Shown in pieces: positions 17,748-28,441 of a stretch of 64,000 nt of DNA. The DNA comes from Chloroflexota bacterium. Lineage in GTDB: Bacteria; Chloroflexota; Anaerolineae; Aggregatilineales; Phototrophicaceae. Position 1 is the stretch's first letter. Each line of letters starts with the position of its first letter. Location: assembly GCA_011523705.1 (NCBI GenBank), contig WTGC01000004.1, positions 184,633 through 248,632 of the forward strand, in the 5' to 3' direction. The notes under the pieces are model-generated. The model did no database searches and had not been told where the DNA came from. It worked only from the letters and a program-made list of their open reading frames with translations. Both the position numbers and the translations under genes were made by a program.

Positions 17748-20700
17748 ATGAGGAATAAAGCTCTTGCGATATTTCTACTGGCAGCCATTCTTATCTATGG
17801 CAGCGCCTTGCGTTTCAGCGGGCAAAATTGGGATGACTTCTCCCACACGCACCCGGATGAGCTCTTTCTTACGCTGCTCGTCCTGCCGAATTTGGGCGGC
17901 GGCAACTCTTACACTGCCGACATGTCGCAGTTTCCAGATCAACAGCTACTCGCGCTAGGCGATTCGACATCAATAAGCAGCCGCTCCGATATCAGCAATC
18001 AGCCAAACGCGCGACTGGGCGTCGTGCGCGAGACCGTTGCCGCTGAGGCGGGCGAATGGCTCGTCGGTCAGGATCGGCTTCGCCTCTTTGAAAATTACAG
18101 CATGGCCGAAGGCGCCCTGATGGCGGGTCATGTTGAATCGCTGATGATGGACCGCTTCCAGGTTCCCGCGCATGACGCCTTGCATAGCGTGGACGTGCTG
18201 ACGTCGGTCGACCTTCAGGCTTTGCGCTGCCGCCAGCTGTATCCATCCACCGGCGGGAGCGGCGGCTACTTCGACGCGCGCTGCTCGCCATTAAATCCGC
18301 ATAATGCCGGGCATGGCTTCTATGTTTACGGGACGCTTCCCCTCCTGCTCGCTCATTTCGGCAGCGAGTTCGTGCGTTCTGCAAGCGACGCCGATTGGCC
18401 GCTCTTTGATTTTCAGGGCGGTCATTTGGTTTGGCGCGGCATCTCGATGCTGGTTGATATTCTCAGCATCCTCGCGGTCTTTGCGCTCGGAACGCGGATT
18501 CACAATCGCTGGGTCGGTCTCTTGGCCGCCGTCCTGTATGCCTCGGCGCCGCTGGCCATTCAAAAGGCGCACTTCGGGACGGTCAATGCGATTGCCGCTT
18601 TCTTCGTCGTCCTCGCTCTATACTTCGCCGTTCGTGTTCAGCAGCGTGGGCGGCTCACCTCCTACGCGCTGTTTGGGATCGCCTGCGGCATGGCGGTCGC
18701 CTGTCGCATCAACCTGGCGCCCCTGGCTGGAGTCATCTTGGCGTCGGCAGCCCTGCAAGCGGCGCCCGCTTTCGATCGCCGCTTGAATCCACGAGAACGC
18801 AAAGCGATTGTCGCCCGCTGCCTGCTTGGCTTGCTCCTGGCGGGCTTCGGCGCCTTCCTGGCTTTCCGCCTCGCTAATCCCTACGCCTTTATCGGACCCG
18901 GGATTTTCGATCTGTTGCCAAACGAACGCTGGATCGCAAACTTGGCCGAGGCAAGTCGCGGCGCCGCCGGCCTAGTGGATTCGCCGCCAAATTGGCAATG
19001 GGTGGCACGCTCGCCATTCATCTATATCACCAAGGACTTGCTGTTTTGGGGCATGGGTTTGAGCTTCGGCGTCCTCGCCTTTTTCGGCTGGCTTTGGGCG
19101 GCCTACCGCATCCTGCGCAATCGACCGAAGGCGACCGCAAATCTGGCTCTGATCGTCTGGATCGGCGGCTATATGCTGTGGATGGGGCGGCTCTGGGCGA
19201 TGACCATGCGCTACTACTTGCCGCTTTACGGCGCGTTGGCCGTCCTGGCGGGCTGGTGCCTCTATGAATTATGCCGTTACGCGAGAAACCACGAGACCAG
19301 CCTGCCGATAACGTCGTGGCTGTTAGGCGGATTCGGGTCGGTCCTTGCAGCTGTCGGCGCCTATCAAGTGGCCAACGGCGTATCGGACGCGACGGCAATA
19401 AGCGCGCTCGGTATCGGCGGGGCGCTATTGGGCAGCGCTGCGCTGCCGCTGGCAAATCGACATCGCCCCTTGATTCTAGGCGGCTTCGCCATCGGATTCT
19501 CGCTGCTGTGGGGTCTCATGCACGGCAATATCTATCGCCATCAGACGACGCTGGTCCAGTCTTCGCGCTATATTTTCGAGCGCGTTCCCGGCGATTTCGC
19601 CATAACAATCGACGGCGCCGGCGACAACGCGCCCCTAGTCAATATCGCCGTGGTCGACACGGGCATTGCGACACCGGAATTGAGCGGCTCACCCTACGAG
19701 CAAGCGACGCTGTATCGAGAAGGCCAACCCGTGAGCGTCCAGTTCGTCGCGCCGGCGAGCGGCGAGGCATCAAGCGTGTATGCGCCGCATCTCGGCGACC
19801 CATGGGATGATGACGAATTGGAAGAAGTCATTATTCGAGTTTACGCATCGGAGTCCGACGCGCCATTGGCTGAAGCAACTTTGCGGGAAAACCTCACCCG
19901 CGAATCGCATCCGCTCGGCGCGCCATACAGCATTCCCTTCATAGAGCCGTTAGTGCTGGAAGGTGGACAAAGCTACAGATTTGAAGTGACCATTGCGCCG
20001 GGCAGCGGAGATGTCTTGGGCTCGGGATCGGTCGTACTCACCGAAGGCGACTGGGACAATCGCGCCACCGGCATAAGAACATGCGACTTGCCGGACGGAC
20101 TGACGCTGGCGGACGATCCGCCCTCGGGACTGGTCAACTCGCAGGATTGCCAGGGCTCGCAAGCCTTCTATCGCCTCGTGAACGCCCAGGACCAGATCAT
20201 GTCCTTTCCGGTGGACAACCGGGTCAAATACGACGACATCTTGCGCACGCTGGAAATCGGCGATTATCTGACGATCGCCAGCAATCGCTTTTATGATTCA
20301 GAGACGCGCAACCCCATGCGCTGGCCGCTGACGACTCGCTATTACCAGAAGCTCTTCGCCGGCGAACTGGGCTACGACTTGGAGCGAGTATTTTCTGAAA
20401 GTTTCGAGCTGGGTCCCTGGCGTGTTTCCGATCAGCACCTGCCAATATATGACTCGCCAGCCTGGCTGAACGAATTGGAAGCCGACGAAGCCTTCCACGT
20501 CTATGATCATCCGGCCGTATTCATCTTCCGCAAATCGCCGGATTATTCGCGCGAAAAAGTCGAAGCGGCGCTATCGGACGTCTCGCTCAAACAGGCGCAC
20601 GAATTGCAGGATTCGGAAGAGGCTCAGCTTCTTGGCGTCTTCTATTGGAGTTCCGTCGAAGCTGATACCGTGCCCACCGCGCTGACATTCTCGCCTGCAG

Positions 20701-23591
20701 ATTATGAAGTGCAGAAATCGGGCGGAACCTGGTCCGAGCGCTTTTTCAGCGACAGCATCATCAACCGGAATCAGGTCGTCGGCGCGCTCGCCTGGTACGC
20801 GACCATATTCCTCTTTGGCGCGCTCGCCTTTCCCTTGGTTTTTGCGTTGTTTCCCACGATTGCTGATGGCGGATACGCAGTCGCTAAACTGGCGGGCATG
20901 CTGATGGTCGCCTGGTTCTGCTGGGCCGTCTCCAGCCTTAAGATTCCCATATGGTCTCAAGCGGGAATACTGTTTTCGCTGGGGCTGCTGGCGGCGCTGA
21001 GCGCCTATTTCGGTTACCGCCGTCGTGTCCGCTTAATGTCCTTCTTGCGCGAACATTGGCGGCGGCTCGCCTGGATCGAGTTGATCGGCATCGTCGCCTT
21101 CGCCGCGATGATTCTCGTGCGCTTGACCAATCCTGACCTCTGGCATCCCTTCAAGGGCGGCGAGAAACCAATGGATTTCGCCTATCTGAACGGCGTGTTG
21201 CGGAGCACTGCGTTTCCGCCTATTGATCCCTGGTTCGCTGGCGGATTTATCAATTACTACTATTTCGGTTATGTTTTGCTGGGGGCGCCGACGCTCTTGC
21301 TCGGGGTGGTTCCCGCTTTCGCTTACAACCTCATGATTCCGACCGTCTTCAGCCTGACAGGCTTGGGCGCGTTTGCCGTCGCCTTTAACGTCATGTCGCA
21401 TTGGCGCGCGCGTTGCGGCCGCTCGCCCAGGACGCAGATGCCGGCAAGGCGCAAGCTCGGCAACCCCTGGGTCGCAGGCCTCATGGCGCTCTTGCTCTGT
21501 GTCGTATTCGGCAACCTCGATACCTTGCGCGTGCTGGGGAATGGCATTGCCAATTTGGGCGGGTATCAGAAACCCCAAGGACTCGAAGTCTTTCTGGCAA
21601 ATGAATACTTCGCTGAGCAGGGCATTGAAGCGCCGCCGGATGTCCGCGCCGAGCTCGCTGATAGAGCCGCCGCCTGGCATCCCTGGGACCGCCTCCGCTA
21701 CGAGATCGACAGCTCGTTCTCGCTTATTGGCGGGCTGTTGCGGGGCTTGGGCAAAGCGCTGGCTGGCGAGCCACTGCCGATTGGAAGCGATCGCTGGTAT
21801 TGGGGTCCTTCGCGCATCTTGGCGGAGACACCGGGCGTCGGTGGCGGCGCCATCACAGAAATGCCCTTCTTCACCTTTCTCTATGGCGATCTTCACGCTC
21901 ATATGATCAGCATGCCTCTGATCCTGCTGTCGGTGCTATTCCTGTTTAATGAACTGGCGCTGGCGGGGGGCGATCAGCGGTCGAATCTTGAACGCTTTCT
22001 GGCGCTGGCGCTGGGGGCGCTGGCTGTCGGCGTTTTGCAAGCGACCAATACCTGGGACTGGCCGACGATGACCTTGCTCGCCATCGTCGGTCTGGGTTAC
22101 GCCTGGCAGCTGCGCTGGCGCTCGACTTTCCGTCCGCTTACCGACCCGAGATTCTACGCTGCGCTCTTCGGCGCGCTTTTGCTGGCGGCAGCGTTGGTCA
22201 CGGTCTTGTTCCCGGCAAGCAGCGCCAGCTACAATGGCTTCGCTCCATCGCTGACGAACATGGGGAGCGCCCTTCGCCTGATTCTCGTTGGAGGCGCCGC
22301 GACCGTAGCGCTCGTCGTCGCCATCCGTTTCTGGCTGGTGAGGTCGTCTGCGCTCGCACTGCTTGGCCGAGTCGGCGGCTTCATGTTGCTCAATGTCGCA
22401 TTTGCCCTGCCCTACACGTCTTGGTACGCCGCCACCTATAACAGCGTCCGGCTCTGGGATGGCGGCAAGACGCCGCTATGGGCCTATTTCGACATTCACG
22501 GGCTTTTTCTATTCTTGATCCTGTCGCTCCTGATTTGGGACACGGCGAAATGGCTGCGCACGACGCGGGTCAGCGCGCTCATCGCCAATCAGAAGCTCGC
22601 GAAATCGGCCGGCGGCGCATGCGTCATCGTCGGTCTGCTAGCGATCATCTTGGCAATGGCCGGCTACCAGGTCGCGCTTGTCGTCTTGCCGCTGATCGCA
22701 TGGATCCCGCTCTTGTTTTTCCGCCCGGGCCAGTCCCTCGCCCTGCGCTACACGCTCGTTCTGATTGGTCTGGCGCTCTCACTGACGCTTGGCGTCGAAA
22801 TCGTCGTCATCGGCGGCGACATCGGACGGCAAAATACCGTTTTCAAATTCTACATGCAGGTGTGGCTGCTGCTGAGCGTCGCGGGCGGCGTCGCCTTCGC
22901 TTGCCTGCTGCGCGCATCAGAGGATTTCAGCAAGTCTTTGCGTATCATTTGGTACACGCCTTGCCTTGCGCTGATTTTCATCGCGGGCTTGTTTCCGATC
23001 ATGGGGACGCGCGGCCGCTCCTTCGATCGCCTGGCGCCAAACCTGCCGCTAACTTTGAACGGTCTTGACTACATGACCCAGTCTCGCCATTATGAAAGCG
23101 CGCCTAACTCGGGCGGGAGCACCTGGATCGATCTCGCGGTCGATCACCAGCTGATCCGATGGCTGCAGGAGAATGTCAGCGGCTCGCCTGTGATCATTGA
23201 AGGCCGGCGCCGGCCCAGCGAATATCAATGGAACGGACGAATATCCATCACGACCGGTCTGCCATCGGTGCTGGGCTGGAATTTCCACCAGCGGCAGCAG
23301 CGCACTTTTCATCCGATGCCGACCTGGGTGGACCAGCGCGAGAAGAATATTCAGCAGTTTTACAATACCGCCGATATTGACATCGCCGTCGACATCATCC
23401 GCCATTTCGATATCAAATACATCATCCGAAGCGGCTTGGAGGAAGTGCACTCGACTGAGCAAGGGCTGGCGAAATTCGTGCGCATGGTCGACGCCGACCT
23501 GCTCGAGATTGCCTTTGTCACCGAGGGCGGATTGATTTACGAAGTGAATGAAGATGCCATATTCAACTATCTGGTGGAGCGCTACCGATGA
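17748..23591 (+). CDS. GT-C glycosyltransferase fused to DUF2298 (YYY domain), 1947 aa
   Basis: Two membrane units are fused. Residues 1-~600 form a GT39-like GT-C core with the acidic loop HTHPDELFLT at ~38-47 and ~12 TM segments. A ~380-residue beta-rich soluble part (~600-1000) follows. Residues ~1005-1947 are a DUF2298 unit with many TMs, the KPMDFAYLNG motif (~1138) and the name-giving triple tyrosine in NYYYFGY (~1168), ending in a soluble domain. Either half alone would equal a complete protein; the next gene is a stand-alone DUF2298. DUF2298 has no established biochemistry that I know of; archaeal and Chloroflexota copies sit in surface glycosylation loci. The stop overlaps the next start as ATGA. 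Confidence 0.85.
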   Translation: MRNKALAIFLLAAILIYGSALRFSGQNWDDFSHTHPDELFLTLLVLPNLGGGNSYTADMSQFPDQQLLALGDSTSISSRSDISNQPNARLGVVRETVAAEAGEWLVGQDRLRLFENYSMAEGALMAGHVESLMMDRFQVPAHDALHSVDVLTSVDLQALRCRQLYPSTGGSGGYFDARCSPLNPHNAGHGFYVYGTLPLLLAHFGSEFVRSASDADWPLFDFQGGHLVWRGISMLVDILSILAVFALGTRIHNRWVGLLAAVLYASAPLAIQKAHFGTVNAIAAFFVVLALYFAVRVQQRGRLTSYALFGIACGMAVACRINLAPLAGVILASAALQAAPAFDRRLNPRERKAIVARCLLGLLLAGFGAFLAFRLANPYAFIGPGIFDLLPNERWIANLAEASRGAAGLVDSPPNWQWVARSPFIYITKDLLFWGMGLSFGVLAFFGWLWAAYRILRNRPKATANLALIVWIGGYMLWMGRLWAMTMRYYLPLYGALAVLAGWCLYELCRYARNHETSLPITSWLLGGFGSVLAAVGAYQVANGVSDATAISALGIGGALLGSAALPLANRHRPLILGGFAIGFSLLWGLMHGNIYRHQTTLVQSSRYIFERVPGDFAITIDGAGDNAPLVNIAVVDTGIATPELSGSPYEQATLYREGQPVSVQFVAPASGEASSVYAPHLGDPWDDDELEEVIIRVYASESDAPLAEATLRENLTRESHPLGAPYSIPFIEPLVLEGGQSYRFEVTIAPGSGDVLGSGSVVLTEGDWDNRATGIRTCDLPDGLTLADDPPSGLVNSQDCQGSQAFYRLVNAQDQIMSFPVDNRVKYDDILRTLEIGDYLTIASNRFYDSETRNPMRWPLTTRYYQKLFAGELGYDLERVFSESFELGPWRVSDQHLPIYDSPAWLNELEADEAFHVYDHPAVFIFRKSPDYSREKVEAALSDVSLKQAHELQDSEEAQLLGVFYWSSVEADTVPTALTFSPADYEVQKSGGTWSERFFSDSIINRNQVVGALAWYATIFLFGALAFPLVFALFPTIADGGYAVAKLAGMLMVAWFCWAVSSLKIPIWSQAGILFSLGLLAALSAYFGYRRRVRLMSFLREHWRRLAWIELIGIVAFAAMILVRLTNPDLWHPFKGGEKPMDFAYLNGVLRSTAFPPIDPWFAGGFINYYYFGYVLLGAPTLLLGVVPAFAYNLMIPTVFSLTGLGAFAVAFNVMSHWRARCGRSPRTQMPARRKLGNPWVAGLMALLLCVVFGNLDTLRVLGNGIANLGGYQKPQGLEVFLANEYFAEQGIEAPPDVRAELADRAAAWHPWDRLRYEIDSSFSLIGGLLRGLGKALAGEPLPIGSDRWYWGPSRILAETPGVGGGAITEMPFFTFLYGDLHAHMISMPLILLSVLFLFNELALAGGDQRSNLERFLALALGALAVGVLQATNTWDWPTMTLLAIVGLGYAWQLRWRSTFRPLTDPRFYAALFGALLLAAALVTVLFPASSASYNGFAPSLTNMGSALRLILVGGAATVALVVAIRFWLVRSSALALLGRVGGFMLLNVAFALPYTSWYAATYNSVRLWDGGKTPLWAYFDIHGLFLFLILSLLIWDTAKWLRTTRVSALIANQKLAKSAGGACVIVGLLAIILAMAGYQVALVVLPLIAWIPLLFFRPGQSLALRYTLVLIGLALSLTLGVEIVVIGGDIGRQNTVFKFYMQVWLLLSVAGGVAFACLLRASEDFSKSLRIIWYTPCLALIFIAGLFPIMGTRGRSFDRLAPNLPLTLNGLDYMTQSRHYESAPNSGGSTWIDLAVDHQLIRWLQENVSGSPVIIEGRRRPSEYQWNGRISITTGLPSVLGWNFHQRQQRTFHPMPTWVDQREKNIQQFYNTADIDIAVDIIRHFDIKYIIRSGLEEVHSTEQGLAKFVRMVDADLLEIAFVTEGGLIYEVNEDAIFNYLVERYR

Positions 23592-26329
23592 CGCTGCTGC
23601 TGGATTGGCTGTCCCGCGAAGGGCATATTATTTTCGCCTGGTGGCTCTGGATCTCGCTGGCGGGCGCCGCCGCCTTTCCCCTATGCCTGCGCTTGTTGGG
23701 CGGCTTGCCCGATAAGGGATATACGCTGGCGCGCGCCTTGGGATTGCTACTGGCGACCTTCATCTTCTGGCTGCTGGCCAGCGTCGGCTTGCTCGACAAT
23801 TCAGCGGGCGGCATCGCCCTTGCCTGGCTGCTGCTTCTGATCGTCTCGCTCGCGCTTTATGAACGCTCAACTGAGAGATATGGATTCGTAAGTTGGTGGC
23901 GCGAGAATCGATTGGTCGTGGTGACGGCCGAGCTGCTCTTCGTCGCTCTGTTCCTCGGCTGGGCGCTATTCCGCGCGCATCAGAACGACATCACCGGCAC
24001 CGAAAAGCCAATGGAGCTGGCCTTCTTCAGCGCGGCGCAGCGGAGCGTCGCCTTCCCGCCAAACGACCCCTGGATGTCGGGCTACGCCATCAGCTACTAC
24101 TACATGGGTTATGTCATGTGGTCCGCGCTATCGACCTTGAGCGGCGTCGGCAGCACTGTTGGATTCAACCTGACGGTGGCCTCGCTGTTTGCCCTCGCTG
24201 GTTTGACCGCATTTGGAGTGGCATATAACCTGGTTCGTTCGCGCAGTGGCGAGGCGGTGAATCGCGTCCGCAAGCTGAGATCTCAGTCAACGTCCATCGC
24301 GACCGGCATCTTGGCGATGGCGCTGCTGATTCTGGTCGGCAATTTCCAGATGGTCTTGGTCGAAGCGCCCTATCAAACTCGGGCTGCGTCTCAGTCTTAC
24401 CTGGAATACTGGGGCACGCAGGCGCGCTCAAACTTCAGCGAGGGCGACTATGTTCAGGATCCTGCAGCGGGGCTGACGCTGCACTCCGCCAGTTGGGATT
24501 ATTGGTGGTGGTTCCGCGCCAGCCGGGTGGTGACCGATTACGATCTGGACGGCGTCCCGATTGGCACCCAGCCCATTGGCGAATTCCCCGCCTTCAGTTT
24601 CATCCTGGGAGACAATCATCCGCATGTGCTGGCGCTCCCCTTCGTCGTGATGGTGATCGGCATGATGCTGAATTTGACGCTATTGCGGCGCGCGCCCGCG
24701 GCCGATGAGGCTCTACTTTACGGCTTGGCTATCGGCGGCTTGACCTTCCTCAACGCCTGGGACGGTCCCATCTATCTCTTCGGATTGGTAGGCGCCGAGG
24801 CGCTGCGCCGGCTGATGACGAGCGACCAAGGCCAGCTAAGCGGACGAGATTGTCTCAGCCTCATTCGCTTTGGCGCGACCTTGGCGCTGATTGGCCTTGT
24901 CGCTTACCTGCCCTACTTCGTCGGCTTCCGCTCGCAGGCCGGGGGCTTGCTGCCAAATCTGCTGCATCCAACGCTCTTTCGCCGCTTTTTTCTCCTGTTT
25001 GGACCTCTCATCGTCACTCTAGGCGCTTACTTGCTCGTCGAGGTTTGGCGCGGTCATCGGGCGCATCGGTTGCATTGGCGCTTGGCCTGGAAATCGACCG
25101 GCATCCTGCTGCTCGCTCTGGCTGGAACGATGCTATCTCTCGGCGTCCTAATCGCCCTCGGCAATCCCGGGCAGATGGTGGTGGGCAATATGGTCGTTGG
25201 CGCGGAGCAATCGGGTGAGATCATCGGTCAATTGATGCAGCGCCGAATCGAATTCGGCGTGACGTCGGCATTTCTTCTTCTGGGCATAGTGATTGTCACA
25301 GCGAGGCTCATTCCCTCGCGCCGACAGGCCATCAGCAGCGGCGAAGTGGCGATCACCTGGATCAAGTATCCGAGCGCGACCGGCTTCGCGCTGCTCTTGA
25401 TTGGCATGGGGCTCGTCTTGACCTTATTCCCCGAATTCCTCTATCTGAAAGACAACTTCGGCGTGCGCATCAATACCGTCTTCAAATTCTATTATCAGGC
25501 CTGGGTGCTTTGGAGCCTGGCGGCGGCTTACGGCGTGTACAGCATCATGGCGGACAGCCGCTTGCCATTGCCGCATCCGCTGATACGGCTGGGATTCGCA
25601 ATCGCGCTGGCGCTGAGCCTGGGCGCGGGCTTTGCCTACAGCGTGGAAAGCCTATACCACCGCTCCATCATCGAGACAGGCCGCGGACACGCTGTCAATG
25701 CACGACACTATTCGCCGCCGGGCGAATGGGAAAACGCGATTCGACGGGTCGCCGACGGGGAGCGCGTTGAGCCAGGCGCGATAGTCTATTCAAGAGGCAA
25801 CCTGGTCGACGCGGCGGAGGAAGACGTAAGGCGCGCGAATCACGCCGGCATCGTCGTCTTTGAGAATGACGCTGTGACCATTGCCGAGCCTCTCAGCCTT
25901 GATGGCGCGCCCGGTTTGCTAAATCGAGATGACCAAAACGCCATCGAATGCCTCGACGCCTTGGTCGGGCGCGCCGATGTCGTGGTCGCCGAGGCCGTTG
26001 GTGACCCATATCGCATCGAATACGGGCGCGTCGGCGCCTTGACGGGTATCCCTATCGTGCTCGGCTGGGAGAATCATGAGCGCCAATGGCGTGGTGACAC
26101 CTATGGATCAATCGCCGGATCGCGCCACGCCGACATCAAACGCCTGTTTACAGCCGCCGACATGAAGGAAGTCGCTGATATTATAGAACGATATGACGTG
26201 TCCTATATACTATATGGCGTATCAGAGCGACAAAAGTATGGCGAGCTGGGCGAAGAGAAGTTTCTCGACAGCTTGCCCATCGTCTGTCAATCCGGACGCT
26301 CGCGCATTTATTATTCCGGCAGACGTTGA
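23588..26329 (+). CDS. DUF2298 (YYY domain) membrane protein, 913 aa
   Basis: This protein is a stand-alone relative of the C-terminal half of the preceding gene. It has the same order of parts: N-terminal TM cluster, EKPMELAFF motif near residue 138, triple-tyrosine motif SYYYMGY near residue 167, further TMs including the KINTVFKFYYQ-type segment (here RINTVFKFYYQAW), then a C-terminal soluble domain with the VLGWENHERQWRG segment. ATG overlaps the previous stop in ATGA, so the two are translationally coupled and probably made in equal amounts, possibly forming a complex. Function unknown; an envelope glycan or lipid-linked sugar role is inferred from neighbours. Confidence 0.88.
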   Translation: MTLLLDWLSREGHIIFAWWLWISLAGAAAFPLCLRLLGGLPDKGYTLARALGLLLATFIFWLLASVGLLDNSAGGIALAWLLLLIVSLALYERSTERYGFVSWWRENRLVVVTAELLFVALFLGWALFRAHQNDITGTEKPMELAFFSAAQRSVAFPPNDPWMSGYAISYYYMGYVMWSALSTLSGVGSTVGFNLTVASLFALAGLTAFGVAYNLVRSRSGEAVNRVRKLRSQSTSIATGILAMALLILVGNFQMVLVEAPYQTRAASQSYLEYWGTQARSNFSEGDYVQDPAAGLTLHSASWDYWWWFRASRVVTDYDLDGVPIGTQPIGEFPAFSFILGDNHPHVLALPFVVMVIGMMLNLTLLRRAPAADEALLYGLAIGGLTFLNAWDGPIYLFGLVGAEALRRLMTSDQGQLSGRDCLSLIRFGATLALIGLVAYLPYFVGFRSQAGGLLPNLLHPTLFRRFFLLFGPLIVTLGAYLLVEVWRGHRAHRLHWRLAWKSTGILLLALAGTMLSLGVLIALGNPGQMVVGNMVVGAEQSGEIIGQLMQRRIEFGVTSAFLLLGIVIVTARLIPSRRQAISSGEVAITWIKYPSATGFALLLIGMGLVLTLFPEFLYLKDNFGVRINTVFKFYYQAWVLWSLAAAYGVYSIMADSRLPLPHPLIRLGFAIALALSLGAGFAYSVESLYHRSIIETGRGHAVNARHYSPPGEWENAIRRVADGERVEPGAIVYSRGNLVDAAEEDVRRANHAGIVVFENDAVTIAEPLSLDGAPGLLNRDDQNAIECLDALVGRADVVVAEAVGDPYRIEYGRVGALTGIPIVLGWENHERQWRGDTYGSIAGSRHADIKRLFTAADMKEVADIIERYDVSYILYGVSERQKYGELGEEKFLDSLPIVCQSGRSRIYYSGRR

Positions 26330-26347
26330 GCCACTGGTTCGGATTGA

Positions 26348-28375
26348 TTGACTACCGACACGCATGGAGAAACAGGGACATCTGTGGAGGCGAACGCAAG
26401 TCTGACGCGCGTTGACCATGATGGGGGTTCCTTGAGCGCCGCCGCCGCGCGCGGGGATGCAGAGCCCGCGATTTCCATGGAAGCGCTGGCTTATATCGCC
26501 TTGGCGCTGGCAGCGCTTATCCTCCGTGTAAGCGACCTCGACATCGTGCCGATAACGGATCAGGAAGCGGAAGGCGCGCTGCATGCCTGGCACACGATCG
26601 AAGACGATGCGCCCGGCGCCTTCGTGGTTTCGAGCAGCCCGCTGACCTACTTGACGCAATTGATTTCATTTTCGCTCTTGGGCGCGAACGAATTCGGCGC
26701 GCGTATCGGCGCGGCGATCGCCGGCGCAGCTCTAGCGCTGTCCCCGCTTCTGTTTCGTGAAAGCCTCGGGCGGACGCGTACCTTTGTCTGGGCGGCCTTG
26801 CTTTCGCTGCTGACCGTTCCGACGATTGCGTCGCGCACAGCTGATGGCAGCGCCTTCATGATGCTCTTTACTGTATTGGCGATCTGGCTGACCCGCCGCT
26901 ACTGGTATTCGCAAAAGCTGAGCGACGCCGGCTGGGCGATTGCCGCCATCACCTTCATGGTGCTGCTGTCCAGCCCATCGGGCATTCCGCTGCTGGCTGT
27001 CCTTTTGGTAGCGGGCTGGCTGGCCGTCTGGCGAACCGCGCTAAGCGCGCCGCAGCGTCTCGGCTTGCCAGGCGACGATATCTTGCAGCTTGCGGTCAAG
27101 CGGCTGCGCGGCTTCCCAATCCGGGGCGCCGCCTTCGTACCGGTATTGATTGTTTTCCTGACCTCGACGGCTTTCATGTTCAATCCAGCGGGCTTGCGCG
27201 CCGTGAGTCAGCTCATTGGCGAGGCCATCAGCGGACTGACGCAGAGCAGCAGCTTGGACGGGACCCGCCTGGGCTTCGCCGCCCTTTTCGTCTACGAACC
27301 CTTGCTCATCATCTATGCGCTGGGCGGTGCCTGGCTGCTCTGGAAGAAGGGTGATATCAATTACGTCGACCGGTTTGCCGCCGCCTGGGCCGCCATTGGC
27401 GCCGTTGGTTTGCTGATCTACCCCGGCGCGAATGCAAGCGACGCGATGTGGGTTGTTCTGCCGCTGACACTCTTGGCGAGTTACGGCATCACGCAACTGA
27501 TGGTCGATCGCCGCGTGGTGATTCTATGGGCGGCCGATGACGATGATGCGGAGGAGAGCGCGCTTTATTCGCCGCGCTTTCGCTGGGTCAAGTGGGCGAT
27601 CTCAGTTGTAGTCCTCATGTTCTTGCTCATCCTCGCGGTGCAGTTTATGCAAATCGCGCGTCTGCTGCTGCTATTGCCCGAAGGCGCCGGCTTTGGCGAG
27701 CTATTTCCCCAGCTGTTTGAGCCATCGCAGTTGAGGCTTCTTCACGGCATCGGCTTGTTTCTGCTGACGGCGATCATCCCCCTGATCCTCTTTTTTTTCA
27801 CCGCCAATTACTGGGGATTGGGCACCTGCCTGCAAGGCATCGGCCTGGGTTTCCTGTGGCTGATGCTGATATCGGGCTTGGGCGGCGCCTGGCAGGGATC
27901 TATCGCGGACGCTGCGAATCCGCGCGATCTCTGGAGGCAGCGCGCGGTCTCCGCCGATGCTTATCTGCTGCGCCAAACGCTATTTGAATTGGCCGACCGT
28001 GCAACATCCGGCTATCCTACATTGGAGATCGTCATCGTGCGCGATGCGGGCGGGATCCTGAAGAATGACGGGCTGGTCGCCTGGCTCGCGCGGGACTTTC
28101 CCAACGCGCGCTTCGTCAACAAGGCGGAAGAAGCGGCGGGCGCGCGAATTGTCTTGACTGCACAGCAAGACGAAGCGGCGAATGCGCTTGCAGGCGACTA
28201 TGTCGGGCAGCGCTTCATGTTGCGCCGATCCTGGCGATTGGCCGATCTCGGGCTATGGGATTTGCCGGCCTGGTGGTCGCAAGGTCGGCTGCGCGCAGGC
28301 AAGCTGATTGAAGAACACGCGCTGCTTTGGCTGCGTCAAGATGTCTATGACGGCATTTCGAAGGATAAACACTGA
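26348..28375 (+). CDS. GT-C/ArnT-like membrane glycosyltransferase-like protein
   Basis: This polytopic protein has 675 residues: a ~40-residue soluble N-terminus, TM1 at ~45-60, the acidic first-loop motif PITDQEAEGALHAW, about 12 TMs with a large cytosolic-looking insert (DDDDAEESALYS, ~395-410), and a ~120-residue C-terminal domain. The first loop matches GT-C enzymes in position and acidity. The start is uncertain: TTG at 26348 gives the longest frame without a clear ribosome site, GTG at 26384 and ATG at 26477 are in frame and the latter would begin right at TM1. It is the last gene before the ECF sigma factor. Confidence 0.7.
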   Translation: MTTDTHGETGTSVEANASLTRVDHDGGSLSAAAARGDAEPAISMEALAYIALALAALILRVSDLDIVPITDQEAEGALHAWHTIEDDAPGAFVVSSSPLTYLTQLISFSLLGANEFGARIGAAIAGAALALSPLLFRESLGRTRTFVWAALLSLLTVPTIASRTADGSAFMMLFTVLAIWLTRRYWYSQKLSDAGWAIAAITFMVLLSSPSGIPLLAVLLVAGWLAVWRTALSAPQRLGLPGDDILQLAVKRLRGFPIRGAAFVPVLIVFLTSTAFMFNPAGLRAVSQLIGEAISGLTQSSSLDGTRLGFAALFVYEPLLIIYALGGAWLLWKKGDINYVDRFAAAWAAIGAVGLLIYPGANASDAMWVVLPLTLLASYGITQLMVDRRVVILWAADDDDAEESALYSPRFRWVKWAISVVVLMFLLILAVQFMQIARLLLLLPEGAGFGELFPQLFEPSQLRLLHGIGLFLLTAIIPLILFFFTANYWGLGTCLQGIGLGFLWLMLISGLGGAWQGSIADAANPRDLWRQRAVSADAYLLRQTLFELADRATSGYPTLEIVIVRDAGGILKNDGLVAWLARDFPNARFVNKAEEAAGARIVLTAQQDEAANALAGDYVGQRFMLRRSWRLADLGLWDLPAWWSQGRLRAGKLIEEHALLWLRQDVYDGISKDKH

Positions 28376-28386
28376 GGATGTTCGCG

Positions 28387-28399
28387 TTACAATGTGTAA
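28387..28399. promoter_or_regulatory. Palindrome upstream of the ECF sigma gene
   Basis: TTACA (28387-28391), ATG, TGTAA (28395-28399) is a perfect 5-bp inverted repeat; TACAAT within it (28388-28393) could itself be a -10 box. It lies 12 bp after the previous stop and 43 bp before the sigma factor ATG. A regulatory role is only suggested by position. Confidence 0.3.
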
Positions 28400-28441
28400 A
28401 TGAGGGAGTGTTAGTGAAGAGAAGGTTACGGGTATGCGAAC

